Source: Anaerostipes sp. (lineage in GTDB: Bacteria; Bacillota; Clostridia; Lachnospirales; Lachnospiraceae). Taken from it: DNA of 64,000 nt. A model generated the notes under the pieces. It made no database searches. It saw only the letters and a list, made by a program, of their open reading frames with translations, and was not told the DNA's origin. Made by a program: the position numbers and the translations under genes. How positions within the stretch are numbered: the stretch's first letter is position 1; the number at the start of each line of letters is the position of its first letter. The DNA lies in assembly GCF_018381315.1 (NCBI RefSeq), contig NZ_JAGZSD010000011.1:1-64000 (forward strand). The letters are read 5' to 3'. Shown one piece after another: positions 33,122 to 40,225 of the stretch.

Positions 33122-34300
33122 ATGAATTACAATTTCGATGAAAGAATTGACCGGAGGAATACCGGATCCATGAAATGGGATGTGGCGGAAGACGAACTGC
33201 CTATGTGGGTTGCTGACATGGATTTTCAGACAGCGCCTGAGATCACCGGGATGATCTGCGAGAGAGCAGCACAGGGCATCTTCGGATATACGATAGTAAC
33301 GGATGAGTGGTACCGGGCTTATCAGGACTGGTGGAAAAACCGCCACCAATTTGAAATCAGCAAGGAATGGCTGGTTTTCTGCACCGGAGTGGTTCCTGCT
33401 ATATCCAGCATTGTCAGGAAAATGACATCTGTGGGTGAGAATATACTGGTGATGACCCCTGTGTACCAAATATTTTTTAATTCAATCCAGAATAACGGGA
33501 GAAATGTTTTAGAAAGCCCATTAGTATACGATGGATGCGGGTATCAGATTGATTTTACAGATCTGGAAGAAAAGCTTTCCAATCCACAGACTTCCATGCT
33601 GATCCTCTGCAATCCCCATAATCCAGTGGGGAAAATCTGGGATAGAGAAACTCTTCGAAAAATCGGGGATCTGTGCAGCAAATATCATGTTCTTGTGCTT
33701 TCAGATGAAATACACTGTGATATTACAAAACCCGGGCAGAATTATACTCCTTTTGCCTCAGTATCTGAAAATTGCCGGCAAAACAGTATTACATGCGCAG
33801 CACCTACGAAAGCATTTAATCTGGCGGGAATACAGACAGCGGCTGTGATTGTTCCGAACGATAACTTAAGACATAAAGTCAGCAGGGGACTGAATACGGA
33901 TGAAGCGGCGGAGCCAAATGTATTTGCAGCGATTGCTCCTTCAGCAGCGTTTCAACTGGGCGGGGAATGGCTTGATGAATTAAGGGATTATCTCTGGGAT
34001 AACAGAAAATATGCGGAAGAATATATAAGAAAAGAAATAAAAGATTTATATGCGGTTCCTGCCAAAGCCACCTACCTGCTCTGGATTGACTGTAAAAATA
34101 TCATTGGAAACTCAACATCCCTGTGCCGTTTTATCCGCAGCCACAGCGGTCTTTATCTTTCTGACGGCAGTGAATACCGAAATGGAGACGGATTTCTCCG
34201 AATGAATATTGCCTGTCCGAGGGAAATGCTTAAGGACAGCCTGAACCGTTTAAGGGAGAGTGTAAAAGCATATGAGGAATGGATGTGCGGACAGTGCTGA
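33122..34300 (+). CDS. MalY/PatB-family PLP aminotransferase (C-S lyase)
   Basis: A 392-residue class I/II aminotransferase-fold enzyme. LCNPHNPVGKIW and LSDEIHCDI match the MalY/PatB group, and the PLP-binding Lys is K230 in APTKAFNLAG. Family members cleave cystathionine or cysteine conjugates (beta C-S lyase). AGGAG precedes the ATG. It is the last gene of the LysR-element operon, which suggests sulfur-containing substrates. Its end overlaps a short relic frame that begins at 34272. Confidence 0.88.
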   Translation: MNYNFDERIDRRNTGSMKWDVAEDELPMWVADMDFQTAPEITGMICERAAQGIFGYTIVTDEWYRAYQDWWKNRHQFEISKEWLVFCTGVVPAISSIVRKMTSVGENILVMTPVYQIFFNSIQNNGRNVLESPLVYDGCGYQIDFTDLEEKLSNPQTSMLILCNPHNPVGKIWDRETLRKIGDLCSKYHVLVLSDEIHCDITKPGQNYTPFASVSENCRQNSITCAAPTKAFNLAGIQTAAVIVPNDNLRHKVSRGLNTDEAAEPNVFAAIAPSAAFQLGGEWLDELRDYLWDNRKYAEEYIRKEIKDLYAVPAKATYLLWIDCKNIIGNSTSLCRFIRSHSGLYLSDGSEYRNGDGFLRMNIACPREMLKDSLNRLRESVKAYEEWMCGQC

Positions 34301-34400
34301 GAAAATACAGGAGTACCCTGACGTACCTGCTGAATTTATTCATGATGATAAGTGTAACACTAAAATCGTCAATCACGAATTTAATATTACATTGAAATAA
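34272..34400 (+). pseudogene. Short relic frame after malY-like gene
   Basis: A frame open from ATG 34272 to the stop at 34398-34400 reads QEYPDVPAEFIHDDKCN and then HEFNITLK at its end. Composition is protein-like, yet there is no ribosome site and it overlaps the MalY-like gene by 29 bp. Its last codons lie in the 17-mer GAATTTAATATTACATT (34377-34393), which also occurs at 23246. I read it as the 3' end of a lost gene; a real 42-residue peptide is not excluded. Confidence 0.35.
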
Positions 34401-34552
34401 AAGGAGAAATAGAACAGATTTATGGATTTTACAGCCGCCACTCCCTAAAGATCAGCCGCCAGGATGATAAGAATGTCGCAGAAATGTATGGATATTTGAA
34501 GGGTTATGCTGAAGGGGAAGATCAAAATCCCAGCAAAGGAACAATGTCCTAG
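34385..34552 (+). pseudogene. Second relic frame, unrecognised
   Basis: A 55-codon frame between stops reads QIYGFYSRHSLKISRQDD and then AEMYGYLKGYAEGED before its stop. It looks coding in amino-acid character but lacks a start codon near the ribosome-like AAAAGGAG at 34400. Together with the preceding frame it fills most of the 364-bp gap between the MalY-like and DUF1294 genes. The remaining part up to 34664 shows a TATAAT-like stretch (34604-34609) that may serve the next gene. Confidence 0.35.
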
Positions 34553-34664
34553 AGGGAACCTTCTCAAGACAAACAGAATTCAGATGAAAAATACCAGGAC
34601 TATGCTATAATAGAGAAATAAAATTTTACTTTTTTGCTGAGGTGAAGAAGAGAAAGGAAATTCC

Positions 34665-34931
34665 ATGAAATTATTCATAGTCTATCTGATTTTTATGAAT
34701 GTTATAACTTTTTTAATATATGGGAGTGATAAGCAAAGGGCGAAAAAGAACAGATGGAGGATCCCGGAAAAGACATTGTTATTTCTGGCGCTGGCAGGCG
34801 GATCTTTAGGGGCGCTTCTCGCCATGCAGACCTTCCGGCATAAGACGAGAAAGCCTTTGTTTCGATACGGAATACCGGTTATGATCCTGTGCCAGGCAGC
34901 AGTATGCAAGCAATTATTGACCTTGTTATGA
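34665..34931 (+). CDS. DUF1294 small membrane protein
   Basis: An 88-residue protein of DUF1294 type with three hydrophobic helices. The conserved core YGSDKQRAKKNRWRIPEKTL and GGSLGALLAMQTFRHKTRKP are intact. Function is unknown. AGAAAGGAAA lies before the ATG. It is followed by a structured leader and a PnuC-type gene. Confidence 0.87.
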   Translation: MKLFIVYLIFMNVITFLIYGSDKQRAKKNRWRIPEKTLLFLALAGGSLGALLAMQTFRHKTRKPLFRYGIPVMILCQAAVCKQLLTLL

Positions 34932-34964
34932 AAATACGCTAAAATATCAAAGAATAGTTACTCT

Positions 34965-35033
34965 GCCACCGGGTAGAAATGCGAAAGCATTCGTTACACA
35001 TCGTTAGGTCTTGGAAGATGTGTATACGGGTGC
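34965..35033 (+). ncRNA. Structured 5' leader of PnuC-type gene (possible riboswitch)
   Basis: Three helices can form. A closing stem pairs GCCACC with GGTGC (34965-34970 with 35029-35033, one bulge). Hairpin 1 is AATGC-GAAA-GCATT (34978-34991). Hairpin 2 has arms ACACATC (34996-35002) and GATGTGT (35017-35023) around a 14-base loop. This three-way-junction layout lies 27 bases before the start codon and could hide the ribosome site GGAGG. I do not recognise the class; it lacks TPP, FMN, THF and preQ1 motifs. Confidence 0.4.
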
Positions 35034-35060
35034 TTATTTTGTTTATATGGAGGTAATTAA

Positions 35061-35795
35061 ATGTTATTTGAAAAAGCGAAAGAACTGCTGAATTATTTTA
35101 CAAAAGAGGAACTTTTGTTGTGGAGCATATCAGTTGTGCTGATTGTAGTGTCTTTTTTTATTTTTGACAGAGAAAATTTTTTGACACTTGCGGCATCTTT
35201 GATAGGTGTAACTTCTCTGATTTTCAATGCAAAAGGCAATCCACTCGGACAATTTCTTATGGTTATCTTCAGCGCATTATATGGTATTATTTCTTTTACT
35301 TTTGCCTATTATGGGGAAATGATAACCTATTTGGGAATGACTGGGCCGATGGCTGTTTTTGCACTGATTTCGTGGTTAAAGAACCCGTATAACGGAAACA
35401 AGTCGGAGGTAAAAGTGAACCGGCTAAAGAAAAAAGAAATAGTTTTTATGATTTTGCTGACCGCTCTTATTACCTGTATTTTTTATTTTATACTGGCAGG
35501 TTTTCATACAGCCAATTTATTACCAAGTACCTTATCCGTTACAACAAGTTTTCTAGCTGTCTATTTGACATTTAGAAGGAGTGCTTTTTATGCTGTTGCT
35601 TATGCCGCAAATGATATAGTTCTGATAATTTTATGGGTGCTGGCAGCGCTTTCAAATATAACCTATTTATCAGTGGTTATTTGCTTTGTAATGTTTTTGG
35701 CAAATGATATTTATGGTTTTATGAATTGGTCAAGAATGCAGAAGCGGCAGGAAGCAAATCATATGATTCCAACGAATGGTAATCTTGAATTTTAG
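35061..35795 (+). CDS. PnuC-type vitamin transporter
   Basis: A 244-residue membrane protein with about seven helices. KNPYNG, AYAANDIVLIILWVLA and LANDIYGFMNWSRMQKRQ match the PnuC family, which transports nicotinamide riboside by facilitated diffusion coupled to phosphorylation. Related PnuT and PnuX carry thiamine and riboflavin, so the substrate is not certain. TGGAGG precedes the ATG. The structured leader suggests RNA-level control by a metabolite. Confidence 0.82.
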   Translation: MLFEKAKELLNYFTKEELLLWSISVVLIVVSFFIFDRENFLTLAASLIGVTSLIFNAKGNPLGQFLMVIFSALYGIISFTFAYYGEMITYLGMTGPMAVFALISWLKNPYNGNKSEVKVNRLKKKEIVFMILLTALITCIFYFILAGFHTANLLPSTLSVTTSFLAVYLTFRRSAFYAVAYAANDIVLIILWVLAALSNITYLSVVICFVMFLANDIYGFMNWSRMQKRQEANHMIPTNGNLEF

Positions 35796-35810
35796 AAAGC
35801 TTTTGGATGA

Positions 35811-35872
35811 ACATATGATGCCCTATATATAACTTGCCCACAATGCCCGCGGTCATCATGTTATATTTTTTC
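35811..35872 (+). terminator. Possible terminator after PnuC-type gene
   Basis: ACATATGATGCCC pairs with interruptions to GGTCATCATGT (35851-35861), and TATATTTTTTCC follows. The stem is imperfect. Confidence 0.45.
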
Positions 35873-35911
35873 CTGTAAAAATAATACGTTTGAATACAGA
35901 AGGAGAAAAAC

Positions 35912-36844
35912 ATGAACATTTGGGAAAACACAGTATTGACAGATCAGGGGAAAGCACTGCAGGCAAAGCTTATAAAGGGAGAGACTTTAAAGATCAAGAG
36001 AGTCACCACGGGGACAAAAAAAGTACCTGTAGTTGATCTGCGGCAGCAGACCAGTGTCACAGAGGGAGGATATGAAATCACACTTCAGCCGGCCCGGACA
36101 GAAGGGGATACTACGATTTTGTCAGTGCTATTAGAAAATAAAGGTTTGGATGAAAGTTATGAGCTGTGGCAGGTGGGTTTTTATGCAGAAGATCCGGAAG
36201 AAGGAGAGATTTTATTTTGTCTTGCACAGGCATCCCAGTCTAAACACATTCCTTCTGAAGTAGAAAGCCCGGGATATTCTATTACATGGGATTTTTATTT
36301 TAATACATCCAATACAGTACCATTTGAAGTGAGTTTAAACCCTGCAGGGTTAGTGAATATAGAGGCTTATCAGGTTCATACGGAAGAAATACAGAAGGTA
36401 AATGGCAGAGTTGACAGTATAAATTCGGCATTATATCCTATTGGCATAGTTCTTGCATTTGCAAATGGATTTGATCCAAACGAATCATTACAGGGAACAT
36501 GGGAGAGAATTGCTAAAGGACAGACCCTTGTAGGCGTTAATGAAAATGATCCCGATTTTAATGTCGTTGGAAAACCTGGCGGTCATAAAGAACTTCAAAG
36601 TCATAATCATGGATCAACCAATATATCTGGTTTTTTTACGGCAATAACTGGAAAAAATGACTCGGTAAACGGAATCGTTTCAAAGGGTAGAGATTATGCA
36701 ACTTGCAGCGGGCCAGCTGGAAGTAATCTGGCACAGCGGGAATTTAATATAAAGGCAACTATTGGAACAAATAATGCTGGCTCAGGAAATACGGGCAATT
36801 TACAGCCATACGTAACTGTATTTTATTGGGTTCGCACTTTGTAA
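35912..36844 (+). CDS. Phage tail-collar/baseplate-fibre-like protein, orphan
   Basis: A 310-residue protein. The N-terminal half (WENTVLTDQGKALQAKLIKG, TTILSVLLENKGLDESYELW) resembles the attachment part of phage tail fibres. The C-terminal half (LQGTWERIAKGQTLVGVNEN, HKELQSHNHG, then NLQPYVTVFYWVRTL) matches the gp10/tail-collar domain. No phage gene flanks it: a PnuC-type gene lies before and a GNAT gene after. AAGGAG precedes the ATG. It may be a domesticated or relic tail-fibre gene expressed alone. Confidence 0.82.
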   Translation: MNIWENTVLTDQGKALQAKLIKGETLKIKRVTTGTKKVPVVDLRQQTSVTEGGYEITLQPARTEGDTTILSVLLENKGLDESYELWQVGFYAEDPEEGEILFCLAQASQSKHIPSEVESPGYSITWDFYFNTSNTVPFEVSLNPAGLVNIEAYQVHTEEIQKVNGRVDSINSALYPIGIVLAFANGFDPNESLQGTWERIAKGQTLVGVNENDPDFNVVGKPGGHKELQSHNHGSTNISGFFTAITGKNDSVNGIVSKGRDYATCSGPAGSNLAQREFNIKATIGTNNAGSGNTGNLQPYVTVFYWVRTL

Positions 36845-36958
36845 ATATCTTGTTCTATAAATCAGAATTTAAGAAAGTATCATTCAGAATAAGAAAAAGT
36901 CTGTTAAGTAACAGAGGAACATGTTTTACCGATAGATTTTTGCGGCCCGCAGCCAGAT

Positions 36959-36987
36959 TTGATGCCTGTAGGCCTCTGGTGTATAAT
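36959..36987 (+). promoter_or_regulatory. Promoter of GNAT gene
   Basis: TTGATG (36959-36964) and TATAAT (36982-36987) are 17 bp apart, about 37 bp before the start codon. Confidence 0.65.
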
Positions 36988-37023
36988 AGACATATTAAAA
37001 AACAGAAGAAAGGACTAATGCCG

Positions 37024-37515
37024 ATGAAACACCAAAAACGTTTGGATGAACTTTCCTCAAAGAAATTATCTTACCGTAAAATGACCGCAAATGATATACC
37101 AGACGTTGTACAGATGAGAATGAATCAGCTTCAGGATGAAGGGGCACAGGAAGACTTTGATCTTATTCCCTGTCTGACAGAGTTTTACGAGAAAAATCTG
37201 AAAAACGGCAGATATGTATCATGGCTTGCTGTATACGGAAAGGAAATCGTGGCCACCAGCGGAATGTCATTTACAGAGAAACCGCCCTACTATTCAAATC
37301 CATCGGGTAAGATCGGCATTCTCTCCAGCATGTACACGGTGAAAGAGTTCAGGAGAAAAGGCATCGCGAGAATTCTTCTGCAGAAGGTTATGAATGAGGC
37401 AGAAAGCTATGGATGCGGAGCTGTGCATGTGACTGCATCGGATATGGGGGTATTATTATATTCAGATTATGGATTTCAGAAAAATAAAAATTTTCTGCAG
37501 TATATTTTTACATAA
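37024..37515 (+). CDS. GNAT family acetyltransferase
   Basis: A 163-residue acetyl-CoA-dependent transferase. Motif A is GKIGILSSMYTVKEFRRKGI (R-x-x-G-I/A pyrophosphate loop), followed by ILLQKVMNEAESYGC and the final YSDYGFQKN. Acceptor unknown. Start options are ATG 37018 and 37024; I prefer 37024, ten bases after AAAGGA. The response regulator follows at 28 bp, so they may share a transcript. Confidence 0.85.
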   Translation: MKHQKRLDELSSKKLSYRKMTANDIPDVVQMRMNQLQDEGAQEDFDLIPCLTEFYEKNLKNGRYVSWLAVYGKEIVATSGMSFTEKPPYYSNPSGKIGILSSMYTVKEFRRKGIARILLQKVMNEAESYGCGAVHVTASDMGVLLYSDYGFQKNKNFLQYIFT

Positions 37516-37543
37516 ATCTAAGTACATAAGAAGGGAGGACAGG

Positions 37544-38233
37544 ATGAACGGCAGAATTTTATTGCTGGAAGATGATGAGAGCCTGAGACGGGGGATTTGT
37601 TTTAAATTAGAGAAAGAAGGTTATCAGACAGAGGCCTGTGCCGGGATACAGGAGGGCATGAGGCACTGGAATGACAGCCGGTTTGATTTGATTATCTGCG
37701 ATATTACCCTGGAGGATGGCAGCGGACTGGATTTCTGCAGGGAGATACGAAAAAACAGCAATGTACGTTTCATGTTCCTGACTGCTTTGGATCAGGAAAT
37801 TGATATTGTTATGGGATACGAAGCGGGGGCTGACGACTATGTGGTAAAACCGTTCAGCCTGGCGGTGCTCATATCGAAAGTTCATGCGGTATTTGCCCGT
37901 ATGGAAGCAAGGGATGAAAAGATTGAATCTGGAAAAGTCTGTGTTTACAAAACAGGGATGAAGGTTCTGGTTTCGGGAGAAGAAAAAAGTCTTACCAAAA
38001 ATGAGTGGAAGCTGCTGCTTTTATTAATCTCCCATCCAAGGCAGGTATTTTCTAAAGGGCAGATTCTGGAGCAGATCTTTGATATGGATGGGGAATTCGC
38101 CGATGAAAATACAGTTGCAGTCAATATAAGAAGGCTTCGGGAAAAGATTGAACAGGATCCTTCCAAGCCTGAGTATATTAAAAATATCAGAGGGATCGGG
38201 TACCTCTGGGACAAGGAGTGTGCCGCAGATTGA
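37544..38233 (+). CDS. OmpR-family response regulator
   Basis: A 229-residue regulator. The receiver domain has LLLEDDES, phosphoacceptor Asp53 in IICDITLEDG, and the Lys in YVVKPF. The winged-helix output domain ends in VAVNIRRLREKIEQDP and IRGIGYLW. GGGAGG lies before the ATG at 37544. It overlaps the kinase gene in TTGA. Together with the downstream FtsX-type ABC pair it resembles peptide-antibiotic-sensing modules. Confidence 0.93.
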   Translation: MNGRILLLEDDESLRRGICFKLEKEGYQTEACAGIQEGMRHWNDSRFDLIICDITLEDGSGLDFCREIRKNSNVRFMFLTALDQEIDIVMGYEAGADDYVVKPFSLAVLISKVHAVFARMEARDEKIESGKVCVYKTGMKVLVSGEEKSLTKNEWKLLLLLISHPRQVFSKGQILEQIFDMDGEFADENTVAVNIRRLREKIEQDPSKPEYIKNIRGIGYLWDKECAAD

Positions 38234-39471
38234 GACAGATGACAGAAAAAAAACGATGGGCTTTCTTCAGCCTATTTACAGCGGTGATCTTTCTTTTTCT
38301 TTTTGGCAGCGGCTGTTTTTGGCAAAACAAAAGGTTGCTTGAAAAGGAAAATCAGATCTTAAAGACCGCCGGAGTTCTGGAGACTGAGAATACACAGGGT
38401 GCACTGTATGACCTTTTTCAGGGAAAGGGAGAGGAGCCGTTGATATCGAGGGGAAAGGAAGCCCTTGAACGATATGGATATAAAACTATAGTCAGAGAGA
38501 ACCTTGACGCCGAGATGCGGCAGTATATGTATGAGACGGTATTTCTTCTTTCTGCGGCATATGCAGCAGTTACAGCAGCGGCATTTCTATGGATGAAGAA
38601 AACGGCAAAGCACAGAGAGCAGGAATTTGATGAGATCCGGGGGATGGCGGAACAGTTTTATGCCGGTAATTATGAAATTTCCTACGAGGAATCAGAAGGA
38701 ACGAAAAGCCAGCTTCTAAGCAGGCTGGATTCCCTTGGAAGAAAACTTCAAGTCAACGAAAACAAGCTTATAGAAGAAAAGGAGGGGACCAAATCTTTGG
38801 TTACCGACATTTCTCATCAGCTGAAGACCCCGGTGGCGAGCCTTGAAATGTGTCTGGAGCTGATGGAAGGAGAGGACTTGACAAAAGAGGAACAAAAAGA
38901 ATTTCTCCAGCAGGCGATTGGGCAGACAAAAAGGCTGGACAGCCTGACAAAGGCATTGATTAACATTTCCAGAATGGAGACTGGTATGATCTCCATTAAA
39001 AAGGAAGAGGCACCGATCATGGATACCATTGCCCAAGCAGTCAGCACGGTTTATGTGAAGGCCCAGGAAAAACAGATCCGGATAGAGGTCATAAAGGAAA
39101 GCAGTTCAATAGAGAGGCTGAAAATTTCTCACGATCCTAAGTGGACCAGAGAGGCTATTGCTAACATATTGGAGAACGCTGTGAAGTATAGTGACGAAGG
39201 TACTGTGGTCCGGATCCGGATGATGATGAGGACGAGTTTTCTCAGAATTGAGATTGAAGATCAGGGGATTGGAATTCACAGGGAAAACCAATCAAAGATT
39301 TTTCAAAGGTTTTACAGAGGAAACGAAGAACGGGTAAAAGAAGCGGAAGGTTCCGGAGTAGGGCTGTATCTCACAAGAAAAATACTGGAGGCCCAGGGCG
39401 GAACCGTTTCCGTTTCAGACGGAAAACAGGGCAGTATCTTTATCTTACATTTAAGTCTTACAGATTTGTAA
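38230..39471 (+). CDS. Sensor histidine kinase
   Basis: A 413-residue kinase. Two N-terminal membrane helices (about 10-30 and 95-118) enclose a 65-residue extracellular loop. A HAMP-like linker is followed by the HisKA motif DISHQLKTPVASLE with His196, and an HATPase domain with NILENAVKYS, EDQGIGI and GSGVGLYL. The extracellular loop is larger than in BceS-type kinases, so direct ligand sensing is possible. I start at TTG 38230, which overlaps the regulator stop; ATG 38239 is the alternative. Confidence 0.88.
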   Translation: MRQMTEKKRWAFFSLFTAVIFLFLFGSGCFWQNKRLLEKENQILKTAGVLETENTQGALYDLFQGKGEEPLISRGKEALERYGYKTIVRENLDAEMRQYMYETVFLLSAAYAAVTAAAFLWMKKTAKHREQEFDEIRGMAEQFYAGNYEISYEESEGTKSQLLSRLDSLGRKLQVNENKLIEEKEGTKSLVTDISHQLKTPVASLEMCLELMEGEDLTKEEQKEFLQQAIGQTKRLDSLTKALINISRMETGMISIKKEEAPIMDTIAQAVSTVYVKAQEKQIRIEVIKESSSIERLKISHDPKWTREAIANILENAVKYSDEGTVVRIRMMMRTSFLRIEIEDQGIGIHRENQSKIFQRFYRGNEERVKEAEGSGVGLYLTRKILEAQGGTVSVSDGKQGSIFILHLSLTDL

Positions 39472-39482
39472 GGCTTTTTCTT
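39454..39482 (+). terminator. Terminator/attenuator after kinase gene
   Basis: AGTCTTACA (39454-39462) pairs with one wobble to TGTAAGGCT (39467-39475) over a GATT loop, followed by TTTTCTTTTT. It includes the kinase stop codon and precedes the ABC genes, so it may lower their basal expression. Confidence 0.7.
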
Positions 39483-39550
39483 TTTGGCTGAAAGGTAAAT
39501 GAAAGAGTGGAGGTTTATCATAATCAGTATAAACAAGGAGGTATGGGTTC

Positions 39551-40225
39551 ATGAATGAAAATATTATATTAGAGACAAGAGATTTATGTAAATATTATGG
39601 GGAAGGCGAAAATGAGGTCAGGGCCATTGACCACACATCACTTAAGATCCTGCAGGGAGAATTTGCTGCTGTTGTGGGGAAAAGCGGTTCCGGAAAAAGT
39701 ACGCTGCTTCATATGCTGGGAGGACTGGACAGTCCGACAAGCGGAAAGGTCCTGATTGGGGGCAAGGATATCAGCTGCATGAAGGAAGAGGAACTGGCAA
39801 TCTTCCGCCGAAGAAAAATTGGATTCATCTTTCAGTCCTTTAATCTGATATCTTCTCTGAATGTATGGGAAAATGTTGTCCTTCCTATAGGACTGGACGG
39901 AAGAAAGCTCAACGAAGAATTTGTGGAAGAAATACTGAAAACGCTGGAGATGACCGAAAAGCTGCAGAGTCTTCCGAATACACTTTCCGGAGGGCAGCAG
40001 CAGAGAGTAGCTATTGCAAGGGCAATCGCATCTAAGCCGGATATCATTCTTGCAGATGAACCTACAGGCAACCTGGATTCTAAGACAGGGGATGAAGTGA
40101 TCTCCCTTCTTAAAATGACAGCAAGAAAATATGGACAGACGCTGGTGATGATCACCCACGATGAAGAGATCGCACAGATGGCGGACCGGATTATTCTGAT
40201 TGAAGACGGTAAGGTGGTGAGGTAG
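39551..40225 (+). CDS. ABC transporter ATPase, MacB/LolD type
   Basis: A 224-residue ATPase. Walker A is GKSGSGKST, the signature LSGGQQQRVAIARAI, Walker B ILADEPTGNLDS, and the H-loop THD. This group partners FtsX-type permeases and works as a mechanotransmission ATPase for peptide antibiotics or lipoproteins. AAGGAGG lies upstream of the ATG at 39551. It abuts the permease gene with no gap. Confidence 0.93.
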   Translation: MNENIILETRDLCKYYGEGENEVRAIDHTSLKILQGEFAAVVGKSGSGKSTLLHMLGGLDSPTSGKVLIGGKDISCMKEEELAIFRRRKIGFIFQSFNLISSLNVWENVVLPIGLDGRKLNEEFVEEILKTLEMTEKLQSLPNTLSGGQQQRVAIARAIASKPDIILADEPTGNLDSKTGDEVISLLKMTARKYGQTLVMITHDEEIAQMADRIILIEDGKVVR

